Part shown: in pieces, positions 1 through 31,622 of the stretch
How positions within the stretch are numbered: position 1 is the stretch's first letter
Layout: each line of letters begins with the position of its first letter
NCBI GenBank assembly: GCA_009760855.2
Contig: WPIO01000024.1
Coordinates: 2,265,001-2,329,000 of the forward strand
Origin: Cristatella mucedo
Lineage: Eukaryota; Bryozoa; Phylactolaemata; Cristatellidae
Reading direction: 5' to 3'
Length of the DNA: 64,000 nucleotides
The notes under the pieces: model-generated
Told to the model about the DNA's origin: nothing
The model's input: the letters and a program-made list of their open reading frames with translations, nothing else
Database searches by the model: none
Position numbers and translations under genes: made by a program

Positions 1-1440
1 CTCCACAGAGTCAGCATTGCTTCGGGTATACAACGACCTACTCAGGAACGCAGATATGGGTAGAGTGTCTCTTCTTGTTTTGCTCGATCTTTCGGCAGCT
101 TTTGATACCATCGATCACAAAGTACTTCTAGAGCGCCTCTCATCTCGCCTGGGCATCACTGGCACTGCTCTGCAGTGATTCAGGTCCTACCTCAGTGGGA
201 GACTCCAGAGTATTGACGTGAATGGACAAAGATCATCTGAAGTACCTCTGAAATATGGAGTACCTCAGGGCTCTGTGCTAGGTCCGGTCCTTTTCACGGT
301 TTATACTCTGCCTCTTGCTGATGTGATTGCAAAGCACAATCTAGGCTTTCACTTCTATGCGGATGACACTCAGTTGTACCTTTGCTTTCATCCCTCCCAG
401 CCTTGGAGCACCTCAAATTCTCTAAACTCACTAGCTGCATGCATTGATGACATCCGCACATTGATGGCAGCAAATTTTCTAAAACTAAACGATGATAAAA
501 CTAACTTACTAGTTATGGGCAAACCCAGTATGATTCAGAAATGGGAAAGGCTGACTCTCAAAATTGGCTCTGCCAGCATATCTCCAGTTGAATCAGCTCG
601 AAATCTAGGTGTCATATTCCAAAGCGACCTCTCGTTAGACGACCACATCAGCTCCACAGTCAAATCTGCCTATTTTCAGCTTCATAACATTGCTAAAATT
701 CGGGCTTGTTTAGATAAGGATACCACGTCTAAGTTGGTCCATGCATTCGTGACACCCCATCTTGACTTCTGCAACTCACTGCTTACTGGCCTACCAGCAT
801 GTGCGATCAGGCGATTGCAGCTGGTGCAAAACTCTGCAGCTAGGCTTGTCTGTCGTGAGCGTCGCAGTTGCCACATTACTCCACTTCTCGCCGACCTGCA
901 CTGGCTACCAGTCAAGCAACGGATTGACTTCAAGGTTTTGTCGCTCACTTTTAGGTCTCTTCATTCTATGGCTCCAGCCTATCTTTCAGATATACTCCCC
1001 CATCAGGCTAAGCATCGTACCACCCGCTTTTCGGAATCCAACAGTCTGGAAATACCTCGTACAAACCTTAAATCCTTTGGAGACCGTGCATTTAGCTCGT
1101 GTGTTCCCAAAGCCTGGAACTCCCTCCCGACCTTCGTCAGAACATCCCCTGACCTGACCACATTTAAAAGAAACTTAAAAACACCTATTTAGGACAGCAT
1201 TTAGTGGGTCCCTTTGATTCGTCCTTGATGTGCTTATGGGTGCTGACACTGTGCATGCTGCCACTAACCACATTTGCATGCTGACCCTGTGCATGTCACC
1301 CCTAACCATATTATTCATTTTGTTTGTTTTTCAAGCATGATTTTACTTACTATTCTATTGCATATCACTTTGCAGCAAATATAAAGCGCCTAGAAAGAGA
1401 TTAAGTTCTCTGAGGGCGCTTTATCAAGTGTAATATTATT
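1..1440 (+). mobile_element. CR1/L2-like LINE, 3' part with reverse transcriptase domain
   Basis: This is the 3' part of a non-LTR retrotransposon, cut by the window edge. The reading frame starting at base 2 gives the RT motif LDLSAAFDTIDH (about 88-123), then GVPQGSVLGP (about 258-287) and the catalytic FYADD (about 352-368), and continues through the conserved C-terminal region to a stop at 1192. One TGA at 176-178 interrupts the frame, probably a mutated Trp codon, so the copy is inactive. The 3' UTR ends in a hairpin (about 1385-1425) followed by ATT units. The clade is assigned by motif style from memory. It is the longest and best-preserved copy of the family in the window. Confidence 0.9.
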
Positions 1441-1446
1441 AGTCAC

Positions 1447-1990
1447 GAGGACCCAAAAAATGCAGTGATGAACAGGTGCACAGCACGTCACAGGGTAGCT
1501 GACCTCAGTCGGGAATGAGCTCCAGGTTCTTAGAGAATATCAACTGAAGGCACGGTTTCTAAAAGATTTGGCGTTGTTCGACGCTCTGCTAAAAGACGTG
1601 AGCCAGATGAGCATTCGTGACGACGCCCAGCCGGATGGAGAAACAGTTGCGATAGGTGGACTTGAGCACGAGTACAGGGATTTAAATTGAGAGACAAAAA
1701 CCTTGAAGTCAATAGGCTTTTTGATGGGGAGCCATAGCTTGTCGGCGAAAATTTGGGGGAAGTAATGTATCCGTTGCGAAATTCCCGACAGACGCGTTTA
1801 GCTGGAGAGTTGTGCACTTGCTGTAGCACCTGATGGCTTAGGCTGATAGACCTGCGTGCAGTGCATTACCAAAGTCAGGACGGGATGTCACAAATGCATG
1901 GACCAAATCGGATGTAGTATCTTTGTCTAAGAAGAGCCGAATTTTGGGATTGTTATGAAACTCAAAGTATTAAACTATGGAGCTAATCTG
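1447..1990 (-). mobile_element. Decayed LINE fragment (RT C-terminal region)
   Basis: Read on the minus strand, this stretch matches the C-terminal part of the RT frame in the neighbouring plus-strand LINE (for example LQQVHNSPAKRVCRE against LQLVQNSAARLVCRE). It carries several stops and frameshifts. It lies tail to tail with the LINE at 1-1440. Confidence 0.75.
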
Positions 1991-4650
1991 GTCGTCTAGT
2001 AAAATATTTGTTTGAAGCAGCATGCTTAGACTTTGTGCATGCGATACGTGAGATATGCAGGCAGAGCCGAGTTTGAGCGTTACAATTTCCAGTTTCTGTG
2101 CCATTCGCGGTTTACCGTAGCTAGTAAGTTGCTCCCATCCCCTTGTTCTCGTGCAAATTGCAAGAAACGTTCCGGCTCAGCCTGTTTTGCAGCACTTTCA
2201 AACTATCCAGAACTTTAGATATCTGTACTCAGGAGTGCCACTGTTTTGTGTTACAGCCGAGAGCTGTTGTAGGTCTCCTTGAGGTACCGCTAAGCGTTAG
2301 TACTGGAGCTGGATCTAGCCAAGATGATCAATTGTTACATTCAGTAGTGTTTTTCAATTCAGGATCTGGTGAACTTGGTTGCCAGCTGTCGCATTTAGGG
2401 TTTTGAAAAGCGATCTTATTAGAAGAGCTAGTCACGATGGATTTTAGCGTCTTCCGTTGGCTCTGTGCGCAAGCCCGTCGGATCAACATGCATGAGTTTA
2501 TTACCTCGGCCATTTTAGAATGCTACAGGTTGAGAATGAGCCCGGACTCAGCGGCTCTCATATCTTTGTCATCATATGGGTAACATTATCCTTTCCTTTT
2601 CCGCGCTTGGATGATCAAGTTGTGAGGATTGAGCCTTGATCAGAGCCCTCATCTAGTTGCTTTCACTTAGTTTTTCATATCGTTACAGGAATTGTGGTCA
2701 TGTGATCCTTTTGATTCTCGTACAGGATTAGGTCTTGATTTTAGGCCGTATGAAGTGGTTTTTATAGATTTTTAATATGAAGCCCTTTATTTATTCGACC
2801 TTACATGATTGCCTTACGTTCAAAGCCGTGCTCGAGTTACTTCCTTGTTTTCTTTAGCCATTAAGTATAGATTGGACTCCTTCTCTGCCCTCTTTTGGAT
2901 GGTTTCATTTTTGTAAGAATTTGTTTGAAAGGATCTCCTACTATTTGCGTAAAATTGACGGGATAATTTCCATGCCCGCAATCAAGTTCAATCAATTTTG
3001 ATTGGGGACGATTAGAGCAGCTTTTATTTTATATTGTAGTCACTCAATGTGAACCTTCACTGTGGCGTTAGAGATTGTTTTCTTTATCGTGTATGCCTTC
3101 ACACATCGAAAGTAGAAAGCGAAGTGTGTACATGGGTTAAGAATATTACTGTTCCATCGTGTACAAGAAGACTTTCACGGGGCAGTTTGCACGAGTTCGG
3201 AATCGCGGTGTGGGCTCCTGGCCATTCTTCGATGTCGTTCACGCGATTCTTATTTGTGTAGGGTACCATCAAGAACGCACTAATACTTGTTTCTTATCAG
3301 AGTGTAGTCACGATAAGTCCGCTTTTGGTAAATTGCATATGTAGCATGAGAAGCGGTACGTGGCGGCGAAGGCCATCTTGACGGTGACACTCAAATGCAG
3401 CTTAGGGCAGAGATATAGCCGGCAGGCTCACAAGCATCTACGACTCAGTTCACGACTAAAGACAGATAGCGGCATAGCGACGCAGCCAGCTTCAGGAGAA
3501 CGGCGCCAGCCCAGCACGAATGCGAGTCCCGGATCTAATCACGGCAATTGCAACAATATCTGGAGATCAACAGCCCAATTGAAGCTGCCACAGGCGTTGC
3601 CTAATGAGCAACCGAAATGAAATTCTGCAAGTCCATCAGCGATTGAACTATCCGAGAAGGGACGCGTGTTTTAAAGGAGGGAATAGTGCAACGCCCGGAA
3701 ATTTTGAACCATGAGCTTGACTGATTAACTTCTTTTGTGAACTCTAATTTTTGCCGCTGAATTTGCATGGGGAGTCGCTTGTGAAATAGCCACGACAAGC
3801 CGCGGCTTAGGAGCAGCGCAATTAATGATTCCATACGAACGAGATTATTTTATGACTTATGATCTGGCCATTATATATAGCATGGCCCTTACTGCAGTCG
3901 GTCTTTTGGAGTAACGGTCTGCCGGTCGGTGAGTCAGAGCGCTGAGCGGGAGCTGCTGTAAACTGTAAAGGCGTATTTTGGTAGTCACCTGCAATCTGAG
4001 CCGTAATATACAGGCTATTCTTTGTGCTTTTCTACTGCTGGCGTTGCTGTTAGCGCTGCCAGCAGAATATCGAGAGCTTTTGTCTTTCTCGCTGGCGTAT
4101 TTCTAGCTTCAGGTCTTTACACGTTGCCGGCGTTGTGTCGCTACCCGAACTAGTGAGGGTCGCCAGTTCATAACAGCTCTACGTGTCCTTGAATGTGGAA
4201 CTCACGCGCACAATTCCGCAACGAAATCGACTCACTTGCTGCTGTCGACGGCGGCACGCCGGAACCGCCTCTTGGCAATCAAACCGACCCTTCCAAGCGC
4301 CTGCATATAGGTGGTACCCAATGAGCCGAGATAAAGATCGGTTACACTGTGAAGGCTGCCCTCCCTCCATCTGCCGACCATGGGAGCCGTGGTCTCGGGA
4401 CCCGTGCATAGTCAAGTTGGGATGCGATGAGGATGCGTGAGTAGGACGATGTGGGATGCGAGGAGAGCGAGAGTCGCAACCTGCCGATCAGTCGCCACTC
4501 GCTGGCCGCTGGTCAAGGTATCGAGCATTTCTAGAAAGACTACGGTGTGCGGCACGTTAAGGCACTGCAGTTTGCTAATCCCCCGAGTTAAGCCGGCCTA
4601 AATTGAATGCTCTCAAACAGATCAAACAGACGAGCCGCTAAATACATATG
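1991..4650. other. Intergenic stretch without recognised gene
   Basis: I see no recognisable protein domain, RNA gene or long repeat here. Short open frames exist (for example 3360-3620 on the plus strand) but resemble no family I know and have no splice context. Confidence 0.5.
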
Positions 4651-4656
4651 GATTAG

Positions 4657-4740
4657 AGCAGAGGTCGGCAAACTCCGGCCGTTGGGTCAAATCCGGCCTA
4701 GCTAGTGCTCCAGTCCGGTCTGGCGGCCCCCTAGTTATTT
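4657..4740 (+). mobile_element. Possible terminal part of a hAT-like DNA transposon
   Basis: The text GAGGTCGGCAAACTCCGGCC followed by a GGGTCAAATCCGGCC-like stretch resembles the terminal sequence of hAT/Charlie-type elements (GTCGGCAAAC...CAAATCCGGCC). No matching inverted copy was found nearby, so element borders are unknown. Family resemblance is from memory. Confidence 0.3.
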
Positions 4741-6482
4741 ATTGATGGATCCGACCTAATTGAGTTGTCGCGGTGTTCTTCCCCACCTTCACTATAGAGG
4801 TACTTTGACTTGCGAGTATCCCCCAGCTTACGAGTTTTCGAGGCACGAGCCGTCTCTCGGACGCTTTTTGCTCCGAGTTGAGAGCTAGCTGTTGTAGTGC
4901 TTGACTTTCTTGCTTATTATTGTGCTTGACTTCTGGCGAGAAATTATAAAACACCCGGATAGGGATCTGGCTCTCTTAAAGGTGCTTATACAAAAATACA
5001 GACGACTTGTTATTATTACACAAGCTGCATACGAAATCTCGCTAGAGCCCGAATTGCGTTTGAAACAAGCGCTCTTAGTTTCCTCCTACCGTTCATCGCT
5101 ACTCATAATAGCAATTCCAAACAATGAAATGATGCGAGGTTCGGTCCACCGAGCAGCAAGTCGGCGGTATCTTTCTTCTCCACAAACGCCTTTCACTCGG
5201 TAGTCGGTGCAACTCAGCAGCTTCGTTGAAGGCTCGTCGGCGATCGCGTGAGCTTTAGTCAAAGGATTATCGGCGATCAGGTGAGCTTACAGCCAACTTA
5301 AGTTCGAATCGACGATCTGCCACCTGCCGCGGCAAGATGAGTCATTTTATTACTGAGGCTCATGCACAAATCTGCGGTTTGTTGGATTCCGTCAAACAAA
5401 AACGTTACTGCTAGTCGGTAAGAGTAATCTAAACTAATCTCAACAGCAAATATATATACTTGCGAGATAAATAATTCAAGTAGCAGGCTGCAGCTGCGCT
5501 CTGGAAAACCATGGTGAAGTGTTCTGGTGACATACATTGGGCCTCAGGCGCCACATCTGTCCATTGTCTTGTCCTCATAGCTCGATCCTCATACTTCAAG
5601 CACCCATTTTTGCTAAAGGCGGCACGTCGAGGAACACGCCCAGACGAAGACGAGCGAAACAAATAGTTAGGGTACAAAGTGCAGCCGGCAGTGCCGCGGA
5701 AGTAAGACAACTACATCCCTACCCTGATGGCAGCGCGGCCTTCCTGCCTTAGACGCTCCGAGTTAATGAATGGCCTCACGATCCACCAATAGCATCGTTC
5801 TGAGTAAGTCACCACTGAATCAACGGGCTGGTCGATAATTACGGGGCCGGAACGCAAGCCAACGACGGCGGCGGCGGCGGCGGCGGACTGACCCCCGTGC
5901 AGCTAGCGCTACCACAAGCAGCAGCAAAACTTTGAGAAGCCCGGCTATCTAGAAGCACTGTAATCGTAGGGCACGTATTCCAATTAAAAGAGCGGCAGTC
6001 TTGCACGCATGGTCTAGCTGTTCTACAGCTGAATGGCGGCAGCACGCACCAAGAATCCAAAGCGAATAGCAACGCCGGCCATCAGACCGGATAACACACA
6101 TTACCATTGCGCCCGACGGCGAAGGGATGAGCCGTGCAGCTGCTGTTATTATTTTAAAAATTGTGATTTTTATATTATTAAAAATATTTTTATTTAAATA
6201 ATACACCTGGAAAATGCGCCTTTTTACCAGCTACGCTCAATAAACAAGAGCCGTGCCCTGGGGAGGCGGTGCGGGTCAGGTACGGTCTAGCCGGCCCGTG
6301 GAAGTGAATCCGTCTACTTGCGAACTTCGCTGGACCCGTCGCAGAGGGCCGCTGTTGCGGTACCTTTATCATCACATCTAAACTGGGTCGGTCATCGAAC
6401 ATAGTATCTTCTTTCTTCGGAGGACACCAGTAATAGCCTCGCCTATAGAACAGCCTGCGGCCTTCAAGTTTTATTAATCAAC
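4741..6482. other. Upstream flank of the G-alpha-q gene, no gene recognised
   Basis: This region is CpG-containing and includes an AT-rich patch at about 6145-6205. It should hold the promoter and 5' untranslated region of the plus-strand gene starting at 6483, but no promoter element can be fixed from sequence alone. Confidence 0.4.
5864..5886 (+). repeat. CGG trinucleotide repeat
   Basis: About seven GGC/CGG units upstream of the G-alpha-q start. Such GC triplets are common near promoters and 5' UTRs. Confidence 0.85.
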
Positions 6483-26183
<19,701 letters not shown>

Positions 26184-27320
26184 GGCCCCGCCCCCGTCCA
26201 TACGTGTTCTCCACACTGGCAACGAAGCTAAAGCGCGCGACAGAAGCGGGCGCATCACCTAACACGCGCCAGCTCGCCTGCCGCGTGCGCCCCAAGCTGG
26301 AGGAGGAGGAGGGCTGCTGCTGCTGCTGCGGCAGCTTCCGGCTGGGTGTCCGGCCGCCGTGCCACCGCTGCCTGTCGACGAAGTGTGCTTCTCGTCAATT
26401 GCTGTGTACTAGCCCGTTTTGCCTCTTTGTTCTTTGACCGTTGTCTGGAGTTTGTAACGTTTTTTTGGAGACGAGACACGTTGTACGTAGCTAACAGCCT
26501 TGCCCCAGTCGGAGGAGGAGGCGGCAGCGGCGGCATCTCGCTAATCTAGTCAGAGTGATGGCGGCGGCGGCAGCCCTGCGTGCGCGTCGGCATGCCTCGC
26601 CCCCAGCTGTCCTACCAGCCTGCCTGCCAGCCCTGAGCCGCTTTGATAGTAACTGCCACACTTTGGTCGGTGCAATGTGTCATCTTGCATTGTGTAATTT
26701 TTTTCTAGCTCAAAAGCACACGCTGCTGTAGGCAAGCTCTTCCTTGTGTAAATTGTACGATGTCCCGCTTGTGCCGCGATGCCACCCTGACAGACGTGAC
26801 AATCTGCTTGTGCTTGTGCCATCACCCTCGGGCGGGCGTGTGCCGCCGCCTCGCAGGGTCCCTGGCATTTCTTGTTGTGTAGCCGACGGTGGCCCGCGCT
26901 CGGCTCGTCGAAACTTACCTCGTGGTCCCTGGCAGGCGTATCGCAACGCGGCGACGTGGCAGCTGGGGGCAGCTCATGTTTGTGAGGCCGTCGGGCGCTG
27001 CTCACAGTGAGTGCACTCCGTGCCGCGGCTGCCGCTGTACAGGGTACCTTCGCGTGGCTGCCAAGTCGGTGTTGAGAGGCCTGTCCCTCGGACAGGAGCA
27101 AGATTGGCGTCAATGTCTAATAGTAACGTGCCGTTATTACCAGCTTTTTAGCGTACGCAGCCCGTGCGAGGCGCGCCATTGTTGGCAAAGCGTGCAGCTG
27201 TAGGATTAGTTGAAAACAAAACAAAAAAAGGACAGCTGTGTCCTTTGTAGGCATGTGTATACTGTACTTCCAGTGATTGCATTGTCTCGTTTAATAAAGC
27301 TGCACTGAGCCAAACACGCT
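26184..27320 (+). other. GNAQ: G-alpha-q 3' untranslated region with polyadenylation signal
   Basis: The stretch after the stop codon is GC-rich with GGA, GCT and GGC triplet runs (about 26300-26330 and 26512-26535). The first canonical AATAAA is at 27293-27298. The 3' end is inferred from that signal, not shown. Confidence 0.5.
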
Positions 27321-27640
27321 CCGATGTTCCTGCTGCCCCCGAAGAGAACCCGAGATGCTGCGGGCTGTAAGCGCAGGAGGCAGGCTGCTGCGACCTGACG
27401 CGCCTGCGTTTGGCTCGTGAGCCGCGTGGTCCGGGCAGTGGCCCGTGAGACGCTCAACATTTTGAGCAGCTGTGCTCCGGCAATTTTGCATTGTTGTCCA
27501 AAAACGTGTCTTTTTTAATCTTGACCTCTAAAACAAATAAGCCGTCCGATCGTTGTTTCGCATGAAGTCTGTGCCTGGAGCTTGACAACGGTCGCATGCC
27601 GTTTGCTTAAGTCGGACCTCGATTGCCCTTAATATAATGA
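27321..27640. other. Intergenic stretch, no feature seen
   Basis: No gene or clear repeat is visible between the probable G-alpha-q polyadenylation site and the SINE-A copy. Confidence 0.4.
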
Positions 27641-27776
27641 TATAATTCGTTTGTATAGTGCCCTAAGAGAACTTGATCTCTATGCAGGCACTTCACATAT
27701 GCCACGGGGCTCGAGCCCACGACCTCAGCCAGACTTTAGTCGGGGCGAGCACCTTAACCGCTGAACCAAACCAGCC
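27641..27776 (-). mobile_element. SINE-A, well-preserved full-length copy
   Basis: On the minus strand: tRNA-like A box region TTGGTTCAGCGGTTAAGGTG, B box region GGTCGTGGGCTCGAGCCCC, then the LINE-type hairpin tail (AGAGATCAAGTTCTCTTAGG) and TATACAAACGAATTATA. The internal RNA polymerase III promoter boxes are what a tRNA-derived SINE uses for transcription. Confidence 0.8.
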
Positions 27777-27894
27777 TTTACAACGACGGGTCAGTAGAGA
27801 GATTTGCTGTTAGTCTTCGTACAGAATTCGTCTCCGACGTACACTGATCTCGGTGCTCAGGTGTGATAAATCCAGTATTAACAAGTGCCATTGT

Positions 27895-27960
27895 GTGGCG
27901 CTCTTGGAACTAATAGTCTTTCAAGGCACTTTACATTGGCTTGGAGAGGAAGCATACCAG
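27895..27960 (-). mobile_element. LINE 3' hairpin remnant
   Basis: Diverged minus-strand copy of the LINE tail, with GGCGCTCTTGGAAC and CAAGGCACTTTACATTGGCT on the plus strand. Confidence 0.4.
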
Positions 27961-28545
27961 CAAAGATGTTATGACAAGTGCACAATCTAAACATTGGTAC
28001 ATGAAAGACGATTCGCATGGACGGAGCAAATGCTATGAGGAACTGTTGCTGGACTTGTAGATAGACCTTTGCTAACATGTCATCTTTTCAGGATCGCCTT
28101 GGTGTCCATTGATTGAATTTCAGACTTTTGGTACACAAAAACTGAAGGTGCAGTCTTTGAAGATTTGTTTGCAGCACTACTAAATGACAGGAATACTAGG
28201 CAGTGTGAGAGAACGCACGAGAATTAGGTATTTCACATTAGCAAACCCGATCAGGAGATTACAGTGACCTCTATCGAGGACCAGCTAGCGTTGAGCAGAG
28301 AAGTGTTTAGTGTGGCAGCTGTGACGTTCACGACAGCCAAAGCTAGCTGCCGAGTTTTGCACCATTTGTAAGCATCTTAAAGCACAGGAAGGGATACCTA
28401 TTAGTAGCGATTCGCAAAAGTCGACACGAGTATCACAGATACACCGTGTGGTATTTATCTATGTGTCTATGCATGTCCGAATTTTCTGAACCATTACACA
28501 GCTGAAAGCCAGAGCTAACTGTCGAGCTAGCGTTGTAATGTTCAA
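27961..28545. other. Intergenic stretch, no gene recognised
   Basis: No recognised gene or repeat; short frames only. Confidence 0.4.
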
Positions 28546-28549
28546 TATG

Positions 28550-28645
28550 CATGCATTGATGACTTCAGCATATAGATGGCAACAAACTTTCTTAAATTAA
28601 ATGACGATAAAACTAACTTGCTAGTTATGGGCAAACCAAGTGTGA
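28550..28645 (+). mobile_element. Short internal LINE fragment
   Basis: Encodes NFLKLNDDKTNLLVMGKPS, nearly identical to the same stretch in the LINE at 1-1440. It abuts an inverted LINE 3' end. Confidence 0.8.
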
Positions 28646-28649
28646 TTAT

Positions 28650-29310
28650 AACAATACATTTGTAGAGCACCCTTAGAGAACCTAATCTCTTTCTAGGCAC
28701 TATACGTTTGCTGCAAAGGAAGCATGGTTGAATGGTTAGTGGTACGGCGTGCTCAATTACAAGCATAACATGGTTAGAGGTGACATGCACGGAGTCAGCA
28801 AGCAAATCTCTTTAGTGGCAGCATGCATAAGCACACAAAAGACGAATCATGTGGACCCATTAAATGCTGTGATAAATATATGCGTTTTAGCTTCTTTTCA
28901 AATGTCGTCAGGGGATGTGAAACCAGTCGGAAGTGAGTTCCAGGCCTGGCTTTTGGAGCACAGGAATTAAAGGTATTTGTCTCCAAAGGATTTGAGGTTC
29001 GTACGAAGGATGGGTAAATGGTTAGATTCAAAAAGCACGTGGTACGCTGCGTAGCCTGGTGAGGGGAGTAGATCAGCTAAGTAGGCTGGAGCCAACGTAT
29101 AAATGAATTTGTAAGTGAATGACAGAACCTTGAAGTCGATGGTTGCTTGACTGGAAGCCCGTGCAGGTCGGTGTGAAGCATGGTGAAGAAGTGTGATGCG
29201 GCAACTGCTACACACGACTGATAAGCCTAGCTGCCGAGTTTTGCACCAGCTGTGGGCGCCTGATTGCACAGGCAGGTAGACCAGCGAGCAGAGAATTACA
29301 AACCTCACTC
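28650..29310 (-). mobile_element. LINE 3' part, inverted
   Basis: On the minus strand it reads from the RT C-terminal region (IDFKVLSFTYKFIYTLAPAY) to the 3' hairpin at about 28655-28700. Together with the plus-strand piece before it, this looks like a 5'-inverted insertion (twin priming) or two insertions. Confidence 0.75.
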
Positions 29311-29317
29311 TTCGGAA

Positions 29318-29400
29318 ATAATAATAGTAATGCATTTGACATGGCACCTCGGAGAACTCAATCTCTTTCTAGGCACTTACAATTTGCTGCAAAAGAAGCA
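29318..29400 (-). mobile_element. LINE 3' tail with hairpin
   Basis: ATAATAATAG run followed by the hairpin core GAGAACTCAATCTCTTTCTA on the plus strand, meaning a minus-strand copy. Confidence 0.6.
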
Positions 29401-29861
29401 CGATATTGATAAGAGTAGTAGCGATTCGACCGTACGAGTGCCCAGCCGCTTAAAGTGCATATATTAGCCACTCGAAAAATAATGCTGAATTTTACTCAAT
29501 ACAATTTTGGCTCGTGTGCTGTCTTACGGCTACAGCGTGAGGGGATATAAGGATCTTTCCACTATTGTTTATTCTGGAAAAGCGCCATATTTAAAGGAGT
29601 TACGAGGGTTATTGCTAATTGTTGGAGCATTGTTCATAACTTGCCCAATTCGTACTTGGACGTCCAATAATTAGCAGACACAACCAACCAATCTCTCACT
29701 TGGCTTCAGTCCTGTAGGCGGAGGCTTAGGACTAGCTGCTGATCTAGACTGCCCAAATACGTTTTCGTTTGAGTAGACCTGTACATCCCTACAATAACAG
29801 GTCATCTCAACAAATTCCATGCACCTGTGTACTTTGTAAAATCTGATGAATGTACACGTAC

Positions 29862-29863
<2 letters not shown>

Positions 29864-29946
<83 letters not shown>
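29864..29946. repeat. TA microsatellite
   Basis: About 41 uninterrupted TA units. Confidence 0.97.
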
Positions 29947-29950
<4 letters not shown>

Positions 29951-30053
29951 TATATATGTTAGGTATAAATATATATGTATATATAGGTATATACTAGTAT
30001 ATGCATATAGGTTATACCCACAGAACATATACATGTCTGTGTATATGTACGTA

Positions 30054-30154
<101 letters not shown>

Positions 30155-30649
30155 TAGATAGAAATATATCGATGTATTTGCAGTGTAGTTGTGAGGGTCA
30201 GTACAAACCTATTTAAGCTACATGATGCCCTTCCACCAACATGACGGTGTAAAGAGGTGGGCAGAGCTTCAGCAACACACATGCCGAAACTTGGGTTGGC
30301 ATACCCACTCCGACGTGTTTTTGTTGAAGTTCCCCCAATCCTTACTTATTATCGAATCTCAAAAGAATGCTTCACAGCCGCAACTATGAAGTGACCTCAA
30401 ACCCGTTTACAATGTCTACGTTGCATCGAACCTTCACTTGAGCTGTGTCCTCGATGAATAATGATAAGCCTTTTGCATTGGGCCGAGGCTCCAATCCCTG
30501 GACTGCTGGAAAGATTGGGGCCTCGAGTTTGTACGGAGCGCTCCTCCAGCCTCGGAGGTTCGGATTCGGGGTGGAATTTTATCGTGGTAGAGGGATGCTT
30601 CGGCAAAAATGTCAGTACTCCTGCACAGCATACTGGGCATAACGGTGCA

Positions 30650-31042
30650 AGACGTTCGAATGCTCCCAAACGAAGTTCGTATGCTCCCAAAGCCTGGAAC
30701 TCCCTCCCGACCTGCGTCAGAACATCCCCTGACCTGACCACATTTAAAAGGAACTTAAAAACACACCTATTTAGGACAGCATTTAGTGGGTCCCTGTGAT
30801 TCGTCCTTCACGTGCTTATGCATGCTGACACTGTGCATGCTGCCACTAACCACATTTGCATGCTGACCCTGTGCATGTCACCCCTAACCATGTTATTCAT
30901 CTTGTTTGTTTTTCAAGCATGATTTTACTTACCATTTAATTGCATTCTCTTTGCAGCAAATGTAAAGCGCCTAGAAAGAGATTGAGTTCTCTGGGGGCGC
31001 TTTATCAAGTACATTATTATTATTATTATTATTATTATTAAG
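30650..31042 (+). mobile_element. LINE 3' end, young-looking copy
   Basis: Nearly identical to the last 380 bp of the 1-1440 LINE: AAAGCCTGGAACTCCCTCCC through the stop of the RT frame, 3' UTR, hairpin and about nine ATT units. The frame reads CLRTSPDLTTFKRNLKTHLF-like sequence. It is truncated at the 5' end. Confidence 0.9.
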
Positions 31043-31528
31043 ACATCTATTGCAATCTTCAGAATGTAGAACTGCCAAACGCGAGGGCACTCCGTGGACT
31101 GAATTATAGTTTCCCAAACGAAAACGTGAGGCAGCAGTAGCAGTGAGCTCGCAGTCGAAACACGGGCAACGTTCAGAGTGAGCTCGTACCAATAGTGGAT
31201 TAGTAGAAAATTGCAAGCATCAGCTGTTGCTCCCTCGTGCACGCTGGTACAAGGTAGCTCGAGATTAGAGCCAAGAGTGGCAGCAAGTTGCAGCCGGCGG
31301 CTACGATCACGACCAACGCCAGTAGCTCTGTATGAGAATCTGGCAGCAGAATAATCAAGGACCGAACCAGAGCCAGACCTTTGCAGGCTAGAAACCAGCA
31401 ACGGTCACCAATTAATTTAGAAAACTCATCCGAAATGCCTTCTCGAGTAAGCACTGCGACATTGGATGCCCACCTCCCGGCGCATGCGCACTAGCTCCCA
31501 GCGTTGAAGCAGCTGCCACAGAACGTAC

Positions 31529-31622
31529 CGTACGTGCTTCGGCCGTCCTTGACCGTTTTCAGCTTCGCTTGCACGACAGTGGTCCGCAGCACCAGCTCGG
31601 AATCCACAGCCAATTTCACAAG
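31529..31622 (-). CDS. LYRM7: LYRM7 exon (human exon 4 equivalent)
   Basis: Acceptor TGTCTCCTGCAG, then LVKLAVDSELVLRTTVVQAK and onwards to ST-Tyr, ending in phase 1 at donor GTACGT. The conserved core is ELVLRT. Confidence 0.85.

Noticed and set aside
218-1192. The RT frame as a host gene starting at 218
   Set aside because: Base 218 is GTG and the RT frame continues upstream to base 2 through a single stop. It is the inside of a LINE.
27641-27776. A functional tRNA gene
   Set aside because: A and B box likenesses are present, but no cloverleaf closes, and several dispersed copies with a LINE-type tail show it is a SINE.
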